64,000 nt of DNA from Isoetes taiwanensis (Eukaryota; Streptophyta; Lycopodiopsida; Isoetales; Isoetaceae), in NCBI GenBank assembly GCA_021234155.1, contig JAJEKV010000030.1, positions 2,910,751 to 2,974,750 on the forward strand, written 5' to 3'. Positions 1 through 10,575 of the stretch are shown piece after piece. Numbering within the stretch: the stretch's first letter is position 1; the number at the start of each line of letters is the position of its first letter. The translations under genes were made by a program, and so were the position numbers. Under the pieces are notes generated by a model. The model searched no databases. It saw nothing but the letters and a program-made list of their open reading frames with translations, and had not been told where the DNA came from.

Positions 1-454
1 AGAAGCGCTTAATAGGTCTGCATCGTTAGCATAGGCTTTAAAACAAAAGTGGATTATTAGTTTCGCAAAGTGGATTACTAAGAATCCATGGAGCAGGACT
101 CAAGGGCTATATCTTCATAACCCGGTGGAATAATGCAAAAGCAAAGAAAGCAATATCAAATACTTTCTGATATATTGACTTTAAATCTTAAAAAACCAAC
201 AAGATTACGATGAACTAGTTAGGCACGATGATTAACATAAAATGACTAGTTCTTAAAGAGTCTTGGAGTTAATACGATTCCTTAAGGGGTCTGAAGTTAA
301 CATGGAAGAAAATGTACGATGTCAAACATCACGGTCTCATATACATTGTCTTTACACGAAAATGACTAGGTAGTTATGAAAATCCTAAAATGTTTCAAAA
401 ATTGTAGAATTATCACCATTTTTGCATTGAACAAACTTTCAAATTAATAAGTGA
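1..454. other. Intergenic, nothing recognised
   Basis: AT-rich sequence with no convincing reading frame, splice pattern or repeat that I can name. Confidence 0.6.
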
Positions 455-500
455 GTTGGTGAAGAGAAATGTTCGCGGCGGCCTTGGCCGCCGCGATAAA
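455..500 (+). repeat. SINE fragment with GC-rich hairpin
   Basis: A near-perfect palindrome at 473-496 (TCGCGGCGGCC, TT spacer, GGCCGCCGCGA) is flanked by GAGTTGGTGAAGAGAAATGT on one side and AAATTTCTTGTAA on the other. The same flanks and hairpin occur at 3.65 kb and 6.02 kb in the opposite orientation, so this is a dispersed repeat family. The copy at 6.0 kb also carries a tRNA-like B box, which suggests a SINE. This copy lacks the tRNA-like head. Confidence 0.7.
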
Positions 501-1069
501 TTTCTTGTAAATGTTATGATATGACATATTTAGGAGTAATTATAATGTCAATGTCTACCAAATTGAGAATATCAAAAATTCCTTTCTACTACAAATCTAA
601 CATCATCCCCTTCTTCCATTTCACTTCAAAACTTATTAAGATGTTGAATAGTTGTCTACAATTCCTTTCATAGTTCTATTTTCAGCCTTTGAAAGTTTGA
701 ATTATGTAATGACCTTTATTTTCCTAAACTACAAGACATTCCATATTTCCTAACAAAGAGTTGCTAATGAGTAATGCTAAAAACCACTGCCTCCTTCTGA
801 ACCAAAGAGGGACATACACTTCTTCAACTATAATATTGTTGCTTTCATATTGCAGCAAAGCTTTCTACAGGTTCCTAAAGCCTACCAATGCCTCATTACA
901 AGTATCATCTATACAAAGACAACACACTATAACATTTCTATAGGTCAAAGTTAAGATCAAATCTATAATTTCATATGCAAATAGTTTCTTATCTTCATCA
1001 ATGAATCTGAAAGACTCGCTCTATCTACCTTTGCCCCCTCCAAGCCACATTGTTTGTTATGAAACAACC
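501..1069. other. Intergenic, nothing recognised
   Basis: AT-rich sequence. A 60-codon frame at 761-943 has no recognisable features and is most likely chance. Confidence 0.5.
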
Positions 1070-1119
1070 ATCTTTTCAAATTGTTACCAAAGCCCGGCAA
1101 CGCCGGGCACCATAACTAG
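1070..1119 (+). mobile_element. Helitron-type 3' terminus
   Basis: A 17-nt hairpin at 1092-1108 (GCCCGGC, loop AAC, GCCGGGC) is followed after seven bases by CTAG at 1116-1119 and then T. A GC-rich hairpin shortly before a terminal CTRR, inserted before T, is the known 3' signature of Helitrons. A second copy with the same upstream bases (TTTCAAATTGT) lies inverted at 43.1 kb and a weaker one at 2911-2927. The 5' TC end was not located, so the length of the element is unknown. Confidence 0.7.
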
Positions 1120-3299
1120 TATGGATATAATAACAATGTTTAGATGCATCGAAGTAACATAAAAGTGCGAGATTAATTAAAGTGTTTGTGTTATGAAACT
1201 TTGGGAAACAAGGTACATTATGTAGAACAATAATACCTTGATGTTTTCAGCATAATTTGAAGTAAGCATGGCATATGGGAAAGTAATTGAGTGAGTGACA
1301 TGGTAGCTAATGTAGCTCCATGTAGAACATTGGTAGCAGTCATACTACTTATGAGAATTCATAGCACATTTGGCAAATACATTGCCATGCTGATTGTGGG
1401 TCATCAATCCCTAAAATGATATATGATGGAACTTAGGATGATAACCATGTAGTTGAGGTAAAAGTGGCCAAGAAGTATTTGTGATACAACAGATTACATA
1501 ACGTACCAAGGTATGAACTAAATTAGAAATGTCCATCGTGTGACTGGAATATCAAGTGTAAGTTTATGATAATGGTGGTCGAGATATAGAATGTTGATCC
1601 TATATTTTATATCTATTGCCACATGAATCAAGACATGATTCATGGGAAACTAGAAGTTTAATGGCGTAAAATGACGCGAATCCATAAACTATGGATCATA
1701 AATTATACATACTTTGGGTTTTGTAAGGAGACTCAACTTCCTAAGGTGTGCAACATAGATGCAAGTCTATGTATGAGTAAGATGAGAACGTAGCTACGTG
1801 GATATGGTTAATGGTGTTGGTCAAATACATGTCCATCATGCATGGTATAAGTTAATGGAAGAGAGTGCAGTCGGTTTCTATTGGAGCAAAAAGAGAGTCA
1901 AATAGAAAAAAGAGAAACATGATGTTAGACGACTGATCTCCTGCAAAATGGGAGTGAATTTGCATTCATGTCCATTCTAAATGACAATAGTGTGGAACGT
2001 AGTTTCAACACAAAGTCAAGAGAATTGAGGTCAAAATGAGTGAAGACGAAAATATGCATCTTATAAGAATGTTATAATGGAAAGGAACAATTGCTAGTAT
2101 ATGGTGCAATTGTGTAAAAATGGCATGTAAAGTATGCTAGAGCTTTGGTGAAGTCATGTGACTGTCGGAAGTTGACCTCCAACCAATCATGCATTAGAGA
2201 GGCAAGACAAGTATGATACAAGGGAGAGTTCGAAAATTGTTGTTTAACAACATTTCAAATATAGGAAATTTGAATGGACACTTTGAATAACTCAAAGTAT
2301 GGAGTATGAACAAGGTAGGTGCCCAATGAGCATCTCTCCAAGGAGAGTGTGGTCTGGACTTGGTACTGCGGTTTGTATCTCAAGGAGTAGCTCCTCGTTG
2401 GTCTACAAGGACCATTTAATCTAGAAGCATAAGAAAAAGAAGGGGTGTGTAATAGAACTAGTTCCGAGAGCATAAGGACTAGTCGTAGGCTCGGAGAATT
2501 GTAGTGTGGAATCCACAACATCTATGACGCAAGATCAACGATTTAAAGTTACATTTGAGGTAGCAAGAGGTTGAATTTCTGGTGAGAATATCATCCATGA
2601 CATTATGATATAGGAAGGGATTACGATTAGAAGCCAGTACAAGACTATACATGGTAAAACACATGTATTCTATAAAAAAAATTACAAAACCTAAATTCCC
2701 TGTCCATCTGTATGTCATGGAAAAATCAAATTCCAAGTATCCTCGCCAATGGAATTTTAATAAAACCTTCACACTTTCATCTCGCCTCCCCTCCCTTCAA
2801 AACCTAAAATCAAATTCAAATCACAGAATTATCTAAAGTATTATAGTATGAAAATTTAGTTAATGTTGCACCCCAATATATCGACTCTAATGCAGGACTT
2901 TATTGCCAAAGCCTGACAATACTGGGCAAAACTTAGTAATCATACATGATATCTGCTCCATGTATTCATCCAATATTTTAGAGGCAAGGACCTATAGCTC
3001 TACTTTTCTTTGCAATTTGCCTAAAGTTTGCTTTTGGCTTTCCATATCATTACATTAACTAGGTTATAAAACTTTGACACAAGTACAATTTTCATGTTGC
3101 ATATGTCCAATTCCAGAGCAAGTCAACACAAAACATTAATACCCTTTTTTTAATATCGTGTCCAATGACCCAACCAAAATAGTTCAATACAAAATGGCCC
3201 CAAAGTTAATACCTCCTCTCATATGTAATGTTAAACAATACCATCTTATTATACACCCTTATATTTATACAACTAAAATGAAGAAGACATAACTAAGTA
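1120..3299. other. Gene-poor stretch with degenerate repeat
   Basis: No coding region could be supported. Short frames on both strands (for example 2255-2772) overlap each other and lack domain signatures. A degenerate relative of the Helitron hairpin, GCCTGACAATACTGGGC at 2911-2927, is followed by CTTAGT. Confidence 0.4.
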
Positions 3300-3640
3300 T
3301 TTATATGGAACAAGAGACAACATCGTCTATATTTGCCTGCAGGGAAATGGACCAGGTAAAATGTTTGTCTATTAGTGAAAATCACATTAGCTTGCCAAAC
3401 TTCAACATGTATGCATGATGTTATGAATCTTGAGAATTACTTTTAGTGTTTTAAGGATTTATTAGGTAAGTTTAATGTAGCCTAAAATATTCTATGACAA
3501 GCGTTTTTAGCGCATAGTTAGAAAAGGCAGTCCTATATGAAAGGAGATAAAATTCCAAGAAAATCAATAGAAGAACCAAATAACAATGAAAAAATGGAAA
3601 GAACTTTTACTAAGGTTCATAAGGGCAATTACAATTACAA
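3300..3640. repeat. Block duplicated at 19.4 kb
   Basis: This stretch is closely similar, in the same orientation, to 19395-19745. Shared runs include TAGCTTGCCAAACTTCAACA and TTATGAATCTTGAGAATTAC. Two short indels separate the copies, and this copy has a hairpin SINE inserted just after GGTTCATAAGGGC. It shows that pieces of the extensin neighbourhood were copied to both flanks. Confidence 0.8.
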
Positions 3641-3700
3641 TTACAAGAAATTTATCGCGGCGGCCTTGCGGCCGCCGCGAACATTTCTCTTCTCCAGTTT
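3632..3700 (-). repeat. SINE copy with GC-rich hairpin
   Basis: The repeat has a 3' tail read here as AATTACAATTACAATTACAA, then AGAAATTTA, the palindrome at 3655-3680 (arms TCGCGGCGGCC and GGCCGCCGCGA) and the conserved arm ACATTTCTCTTC. It is inserted in the block shared with 19.4 kb, where the corresponding site has no hairpin. Confidence 0.75.
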
Positions 3701-4183
3701 TGTGCGAAGTCGAATAGATCTCAATTCTGGACATCCTTGAGATGCAACGATAGAGATGTATGTTGATTGCAGTTCACATACTGTGAGGCAAGTCAAGACA
3801 TGCCTGTTCGACCCCATATTCTTTGCAGGAATGGTCTAGAGTGCACAACATAGAATATTCCCCATAAACTACTGCAATCTAATGGCCTCGAACTCTGATA
3901 GAATTGCGTGTTGCACATGTACTCGGAACTATATCTTATAGAATTTCGTGTTATGCAATCACAATGTTATGCAATTTTAGGTGATGACACTGGTTTTGTT
4001 TATTGAGCATTGCTTGTGGACATCCATATTATTTATTGTTTGCAGATTGTGTGGAACCCAAAGCTCTTAACGCATGCATGTGCGAGATTTTGAGCATTGC
4101 ACATTATGACATTGAAAAGTAATGCAGCACATTTATACTACGGTATTTCGTATTGTGTTTCATAACTCTAGTGAGCTGCATAT
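3701..4183. other. Intergenic, nothing recognised
   Basis: No gene or named element seen. The phrase CTCTTAACGCATGCATGTGC at about 4055 recurs with one change near 4383. Confidence 0.5.
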
Positions 4184-4282
4184 GGCAATATGGCCCAAAC
4201 CATATATGGCACCAAAATCTCTCTCTTTAATTGGCAATATGGCCCCAAACCATATATGGCACCAAAATCTCTCTCTTTAATT
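4184..4282. repeat. Two-copy tandem repeat, about 49 bp
   Basis: Unit 1 (4184-4232) and unit 2 (4233-4282) both run from GGCAATATGGCC through ACCATATATGGCACC to CTCTCTCTTTAATT; they differ by one inserted C. Confidence 0.9.
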
Positions 4283-5958
4283 TTGGTCTTTTTCGACACG
4301 CTATTGTAGATGTCTCACTGAATACTTATGAATAATGTGCATGTTAAATAGTTGCTTACAATATTGCTCTTCCTTTATTGCTCTTAACGCATGCATATGC
4401 GAGATTTTAAACCTTGCGCTTTTCCTTGACCTCCATATATTAACATAAAAAGCTGTGAGATCTTTGCCACATTAACTCCTAAATGCATTCAAAAAGCTAT
4501 GATATCTGTACAAAGAAAAGCCCAGCATAATAGTTCACACACAGCGATAAACATCAGCATAATAGTTCACAAGGATAAGCATGAATATTGAATAAGCAGA
4601 TTGGTGGAGACAAAGAGATGACACTATTTGTCTTATTGAAGGCTGGGATTCCTTCAATTATCACTTAACTTATGGAACAAAAATAATACATTACTCTGAC
4701 ATGGTATTATTATTTATCAACAACAAAAAGGTGATTCTGCAACAGTGTCAGGAATCCATGATAAATACTCCAGCTTACACTCGTGATAAACGGTGTTGTT
4801 GAGTTCCTCACTATTTGCCTTTAGCCTAAATATGCCCAGAATTTTGGTGAACCTGGAAAACCCAAATTATCAGCAAATAACACTACCGGAGCTGAGCAAT
4901 TTTTCCTGTTTAAGAAGAAGATAATCTGGCAAATAGCACTCCTTATAATGATCCAAAAACACGAAATCAAAAGTGCTACTGTTATATTAGGTCAGGATGG
5001 CTTGATATCATGAAGGACAGTGCTAAGGGTGCCATCGGGACTTTGATTTTTGAGGTAGGACCTGAAATAAGAAATAAGCTGCATTGAATCTAATTATGCA
5101 TGACAAACAGAAAGAAAAGGGAAGCAAAAAACATAGGATTTAGAAGAATACCTGCATGATAATCAGGAGTGAAGTGTCTAGTTCGGCCTTTCCGTCTCGA
5201 TTGAAATTTTCTTCTAATGAACCAGAGCAAAAGCATGCAGGGACTGAGTCAGATTTGGCTATGGCCCTTCAATCTATTTACATCAAAATCACGCTTTGAA
5301 TAGGCTATGGCAGACAGAGTTCTTCTGCGACGATGAGTCACAACAGGAGAGGAACCGAAATGTAAGCTTTGATTTTGGGAATCGGTATTTTGTTCGACAT
5401 CCAAAATGCAGAGAAAATTAATAGAAGAAAAACCAATGTAGTATTTTTCTGCTTCAATCTGCTGCAACTATCTATTTCTTAAGCGCTGCGTCACATTTTA
5501 CTTTCGCATTTTTCTCTTCTAACCCATTTGCAAAGCTTTGTCTCAGAAGCTCTAAAATGCCGTTATTTGGAAACCCGAATAAGCTCAAATCCGTAGAATT
5601 TTTGTGCCTGCTAGCCCAAATCCAGAGTACAAAAAATCCGGTCAAGAAAATTAAGAAGCCTTACCTCCTTCAAAATACACGGAGGAGTTAACACACTAAG
5701 CGACCAGGATGCCATAGAAATGGCACTGAAGATCGCAAATCAATCACCGGAGTTAACAACCGATTTTTTGAGCTAGAACAACCTGCGGCAGATCCACCCG
5801 TCCACCGGAACAGGGCAGAACAGGGCCGCCCCTTTTTCTTTCGATTTCTATTTTCCTTGCCTTTTTTTTTCTATCCCTATTTTTTCCTTCCGGAAATACG
5901 TGGCAACATTAGAGGCAAGCATCAAGATCGAATATACTGAAAGAATCTTTCCCATAAG
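4283..5958. other. Intergenic, possible spliced minus-strand transcript
   Basis: Candidate minus-strand splice sites exist (donor after 5152, acceptor before 5061) around short frames, but the choice of frame is ambiguous and no conserved protein emerges. No gene is claimed. Confidence 0.3.
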
Positions 5959-6110
5959 AATTATACATGTATTGACAATTACAATTATAATCTGTAAGTA
6001 CAATTACAATTACAAGAAACTTATCGCGGCGGCCTAGCGGCCGCCGCGAACGTTTCTCTTCACCAACTCATCTATACGTGGTAGAACATATAGGATTTGA
6101 ACCTACACTT
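5959..6110 (-). mobile_element. tRNA-derived SINE with hairpin body
   Basis: Read on the minus strand, the order is a tRNA-like T arm with B box GGTTCAAATCC (complement of 6093-6103), GAGTTGGTGAAGAGAAACGT, a GC-rich palindrome (6024-6049), TAAGTTTCTTGTAATTGTAA and a tail of TTGTAA-type repeats. A tRNA-like head and a simple-repeat tail are the hallmarks of SINEs. This is the fullest copy here. No clear A box was found, so the head may be incomplete. Confidence 0.7.
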
Positions 6111-6118
6111 TTTTTTTT

Positions 6119-6200
6119 TTGGCCGCGAATGTTTCTCTTCCCCGTCTTGTCTATTTTAAGCTAGAACATGCAGGATTTGAACCTGCATTTCTTCACCGTG
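6119..6200 (-). mobile_element. SINE fragment with tRNA-like T arm
   Basis: On the minus strand, TGCAGGTTCAAATCCTGCA forms a perfect 5-bp T stem and loop with the B box (complement of 6173-6183), followed by GAAGAGAAACATTCGCGGCC, the start of the hairpin body. A T run at about 6108-6120 separates it from the neighbouring copy. The anticodon and acceptor parts do not fold as a tRNA, so this is not a tRNA gene. Confidence 0.65.
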
Positions 6201-6631
6201 CGTTCAGCGCCCTGCAGGATAGAAGGTTGCTGATCATAACGACTATAATGCAGAATATGCTATATATCAAACAACCTGCGTTTGATCCAGTCATAATCAA
6301 AGCTCAATTGTATGATTCGACCAACTAAAGAAAATGTTACCAAAATGATGGATTTGTGATCCTGGTTGAGTAAAGACTTTAAGAACAAAAGGTTAGATAC
6401 ATGTAAACACACCTGATAAGCCGATTTTTCTGAAAACAATTGCAGTGCAGAAAACAATTGCAGTGCTTTACCAATCTTATGTAAAACTAGAAGCATGTGT
6501 CCTTTATCCAGTTCACAACTTCAATCTCCTCCTGAATGCGAATAAGAATTCAAGCATTGAGTAGGATGTCTGAAATGGCTTAAGCCCAAGGTGCACCCCA
6601 GACGCCCAACTCCTCTTCCTTAGGCAGCTGC
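6201..6631. other. Downstream flank of the PPR gene
   Basis: No coding signal. Ends at the left breakpoint of the tandem duplication. Confidence 0.5.
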
Positions 6632-6797
6632 AAGGTCTACATGTATCGACTTAGAATCAAAACATAGTTAATCCCCTTATGAGACTTTTGCACAAATTAT
6701 TGTCGGAAGCAAGCAGTGTTCAAAGAGCTGGACATAACACAGCTTGAGGCCAAACCAGGAAGCTTTGCAGGGCGAAACCATATCCAGATCCATTAAG

Positions 6798-8618
6798 CTA
6801 GCACCCAAAAGCACTACATGCTTTTAGGCTGTTCACAAATGTGAACTTTGTGGGTTGCATGCCTTCCTGCTGCATTTCAGCATAACAATCGAATGCAAGA
6901 AGAGCATTCCCATGTTGTGAGCACCCTGCAATCAATGCATCCCATGCCCACACGTCTTCTTTTCCATGTTTGTGAAGAATGTCATATGATTCAGTCAAGT
7001 TTCCGCATCTGGCATACATCTCAATTAGTGAACTCCCGAGAGCATTGTCATGTTGAAGCTTTCTGCTTAAGATATGTTCATGAAGGCATCTGGCTTTTGT
7101 AGTTGCACCTATAGTCCCACATGCACTCAAAACACTTAGCAAAATGAATTTGTCTGGTTTTATGCATTTTTGTCGCATATCATTAACACAATCCAGTGCA
7201 AGCTGAGCTTCGTTGTTTTGGTTGTATCCAGCAATCATGGTGCCCCACAGCACCAGATCTTGGTTTTTTAATTTGTCAAATACCTTCCGTGCTTCCTCTA
7301 AGTTTCCACATTTTGTGTACATGTCCACGAGGCTGCTGCCCAAAACAATGTCAGATTGGAAACTGCTTTGTACTATTAAATCATGAATACGCCTCCCTTG
7401 TGTGATGCCCATGCTTATAGAAACCTTCACAACACTAGAAAATGTGAATCTATTTGGCCTTACACCATCCTCCAGCATGTTATCAAAACAGTCTACAGCA
7501 AAAGTGCTTTCTCCATGCTGAACGTATCCTGCAATCATTGCAGTCCATGAAACTACATCTCTAGATGGCAACTTATTAAAAACCTCGCTTGCCTGATCCA
7601 TGTCACCACACTTTGCATACATGTCAATGACTGTATTCCCCAAAATAAGGTCGGACTGAAGTCCATTCTGAATAATGTGCTCATGGATGCACTTACCCTG
7701 TTCTATAGCAGATATATGGCCACATGCTTTTAGGATGCTAAGGAACGTAATTTTATCTGGCTTGATCCCATCATGCTGCATTTCTTCATAACATACTAAG
7801 GCAGAAAAGCCTTCACCATGCTGGGCGTATCCTGCAACCATTGCTCCCCAAGAAATTGCATTCCGAGATGGCAGATTAAGGAACAGCTTGTAAGCCTCTT
7901 CCAATTTCCCACATTTTGCATACATGTCCACAAGGCTACTTCCCAACACAATGTCCATCTGAAATCCACTTGTAAGGATCTGATCGTGGAGAAGCCTGCC
8001 ATGTAGAGGAGTCAACGTTACAATACTTGCTTTAAGAACCGCAAGATAAACAAACTTATTGGTCTCAAGACCTGACCAAATCATTCTGTCATATAGCTGA
8101 AGAGCCCTATGACCTTCCCCTTGTTTTGCATTGGCTGCAATAACTGCACTCCAAGTATACTGAGTTGGATTTGCCACTGAGGTGAAATATTGATTTGCTT
8201 CAACTAAACTTCCACAAGTGGCAAGCAAACGTATGACTTGATCATTCAAGACATGAATTGAAGTAAGCCCACCATGAAGAATCAGCAACTGCATACGCCT
8301 AGAAAGGCTCAAGTTTTGCACCTTTATACACTTCAGAAACAGCCCATAGGCATGGTCTCTGGATATGGTAGTTCCTTTTTGCTGCAGCAATTCAGCAGCC
8401 CTGATTGCATGTTCCAACCTCTGTTCTTCAAAATGCCTGAAGTCAAAATTTATAAGTTTCACCAAACCAATTGTGAAGAGTTGCAAACAATATCTAGAAT
8501 TATATACCTGCCACTTGCCAAAGTCACCATCGACCTGCAAGAAGCACCACATGTACACAATACTATGCTTCGTCCACCAAAGCATAAAAAGCACAAACTG
8601 AGGACAAATTGAACCCAC
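6798..8618 (-). CDS. PLS-type pentatricopeptide repeat (PPR) protein
   Basis: Plant PPR proteins bind organellar RNA and guide editing, splicing or stability; the target cannot be told from sequence. The 606-codon frame shows five regularly spaced repeat blocks, marked by motifs such as WSAVIAANAKQGEG, WGAMVAGYAQHGEG, WTAMIAGYVQHGES, WGTMIAGYNQNN and WDALIAGCSQHGN, alternating with LVDMYAKCG-type and IKPDKITFLSILKACG-type repeats, the PLS arrangement. It stops in the middle of a repeat at SLKACSAFGC, with no E or DYW domain, so it is either a short PLS protein or truncated at its C-terminus. The repeat exon probably begins near 8436 after a GT-AG intron (donor GTATATAATT). The true N-terminus lies in an upstream exon, so the first residues of the open frame are likely intronic. 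Copy 2 at 11.9-13.5 kb is disrupted. Confidence 0.85.
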   Translation of the reverse strand: MGSICPQFVLFMLWWTKHSIVYMWCFLQVDGDFGKWQVYNSRYCLQLFTIGLVKLINFDFRHFEEQRLEHAIRAAELLQQKGTTISRDHAYGLFLKCIKVQNLSLSRRMQLLILHGGLTSIHVLNDQVIRLLATCGSLVEANQYFTSVANPTQYTWSAVIAANAKQGEGHRALQLYDRMIWSGLETNKFVYLAVLKASIVTLTPLHGRLLHDQILTSGFQMDIVLGSSLVDMYAKCGKLEEAYKLFLNLPSRNAISWGAMVAGYAQHGEGFSALVCYEEMQHDGIKPDKITFLSILKACGHISAIEQGKCIHEHIIQNGLQSDLILGNTVIDMYAKCGDMDQASEVFNKLPSRDVVSWTAMIAGYVQHGESTFAVDCFDNMLEDGVRPNRFTFSSVVKVSISMGITQGRRIHDLIVQSSFQSDIVLGSSLVDMYTKCGNLEEARKVFDKLKNQDLVLWGTMIAGYNQNNEAQLALDCVNDMRQKCIKPDKFILLSVLSACGTIGATTKARCLHEHILSRKLQHDNALGSSLIEMYARCGNLTESYDILHKHGKEDVWAWDALIAGCSQHGNALLAFDCYAEMQQEGMQPTKFTFVNSLKACSAFGC

Positions 8619-9925
8619 ATGTTTATAGAAGAATCATTTTTGCTTTTCGATATGTAGATGCGCTTCCCAGACATGGCTAAATCATAGGGCAGAGCCGAGC
8701 CTGTAGCTGCAGCCCTTGCTTTAGAATTGCATAACCCCAATAAAATGTCCAAAAATGATAAAGATCGGCATGCTGGTTAGAGCTTCTGGCTATGGCAGAG
8801 AAGAGCTCCTTACAATTGCCTTCACCAAGATAATAAATCTTCATGAATGTTTGCTTCGCCAGAGCAATGCGACAACAAAATCACACCATTTTCATTCCAT
8901 GTAGCAGAGAAATTAGAGAGGCCAGCTCCGGAATGCAGGAAGCACGCACCTTTCCCAGCTCCGACTCTCCATAATCCAGAGCCTAGCCAGAACCAGTCAA
9001 ATCTGAGTTTCCCTGTTTATTTGGACACCGAATCCATGGCAATTGAAATCTCTGCCCAACATTGTTGCAGCATGTTATCAGAGTTATGAACAGGTGCTGA
9101 TCAAGCCTGCCATAGACAGACGATAGTGACAATTTTGGAGCAAATTTGGAGTCTTTATATGCCAATGCCATCCCTGCTCCATGTAAGGGCATGAAGGACT
9201 AATTGTAAACTACTCTATTCTTGAGTTTATGCTCTGCAACTAGGCAAAATTTGCCTTGCTTCTGGCGCCCAAATCATAATACCAACGAAAAGAACAGAGC
9301 TCCACAATTGCAGAGTTTCCAGAATGGACCAATTACCCTTTCTAAGTTATTTTGCAGGAATAATATAATTTATCCTGTAATCTAAACCCAGCCAAGACAC
9401 ACCCAGATTAACCGCGCTGTGAATTTGCAAGAGATAGCTAAGCACCCAAGATCAGTGGATTTGGCAGTGGAGTTGTGAACTGTCTACTGCAACGATAAAC
9501 CTGCGCTCAGCCAAAGGAAATAGATTACTGTTTTCTTGCTCTCTTAGGTCGATGGGGCTTTAAACATGGCCACCCCGAATGAAGCATGGCTCTACAGCGC
9601 CAGATTTGACGACTAGAGGACGGATTTGCAAGGGTAGGAGCCCTTTACCTATTTTGGATGCGCTATAGAAGCAGAGTCGGAGAGCAGACTAAATCTTTCA
9701 GATAATCTTGCTGCGGCAAGAGACATTTGGCCGCGCATTTAGCCCGGGTCATATTCCAGCAGCCCAGGTTGCTAGAGCTTCAATGCCATAGCCAGGAGCT
9801 GCAAAATATTTGGGGCTCCAGTTCCGACATACCCCAAATCCGACTCATAGAGCAGGGGATTCGATTGCTTCCAAAGCAAGAATCCTGTCGATTTTCTTTT
9901 TAATTTTTTTCATTTTTTTTCAAGG
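8619..9925. other. 5' flank of the PPR gene
   Basis: Probably contains upstream exons or UTR of the PPR gene, given GT-AG-like signals around 8520-8610. No other gene is supported. Confidence 0.45.
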
Positions 9926-9926
9926 G

Positions 9927-9971
9927 CACGTGTCTCTCCCAGGTTCATTGGACACGTGTCTCTCCCAGGTT
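9927..9971. repeat. Two tandem G-box repeats
   Basis: CACGTGTCTCTCCCAGGTT occurs at 9927-9945 and 9953-9971. CACGTG is the G-box core bound by plant bZIP and bHLH factors. The second duplication unit keeps only one copy (near 15743) because of a deletion. Confidence 0.6.
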
Positions 9972-10377
9972 TATTTTGCATCAAAGAAAATAGAAGGGGA
10001 ACATGCTTTATATATGGTTTGATATGGTTTGATATTAGCATAAATGCATCATAAAATAAAATGTGATGATCACTACAAGACAATTGAACTTCCTCATTAG
10101 ATCTAGCATAGGCACTACATTAAGAGATATTCCATGCATGTTTTGCATCCGTGCAGCATGGAGTGAAAGCCAATGCATGTTTTTCCATCTTGTAGCATGG
10201 AATGCGGGCACAATAAATAAATGACTATGTGAAATACATCCTCAAACAATTCCAATTTGAAATTTCTATTTCGTGTCTCAAGAGAAAAGTTTGTTATCTT
10301 GCTAAAGAAGTAAAAAGATGTAAAAAGATGACAAGTAAAAAAAAAGGAATGTACAACAAGGAAGAGAAAGTGGTGCT

Positions 10378-10425
10378 AGGGAGAGGGAGGGAGGGAGGGA
10401 GGGAGAGAGAGAGAGAGAGAGAGAA
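10378..10425. repeat. GGGA and GA microsatellite
   Basis: A run of GGGA repeats passes into GA repeats. The same tract at 16018-16050 in unit 2 is shorter, consistent with slippage after duplication. Confidence 0.9.
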
Positions 10426-10575
10426 GGGGCATAAAAATTTGTATTTATTTATTAATTTCTTAAAGGAATAAACAATGTATATCAACTTACATAGAGCAAG
10501 TGCATTGGCAGGTAAAATGTTGAGGTGGGGAGTTATGGTAATAAGGGGTTGGGGAGGAGCACTCAAATGATGGCG

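Noticed and set aside
4992-5236. Small spliced minus-strand protein of about 50 residues
   Set aside because: The splice donor and acceptor look acceptable, but the joined frame does not keep the most protein-like reading of both exons, and no conserved motif supports it.
6160-6200. tRNA gene suggested by a perfect T arm
   Set aside because: No acceptor, D or anticodon stem can be formed; the context is the hairpin SINE family.
6848-8612. Plus-strand frames overlapping the PPR gene
   Set aside because: Shadows of the PPR coding sequence on the other strand.
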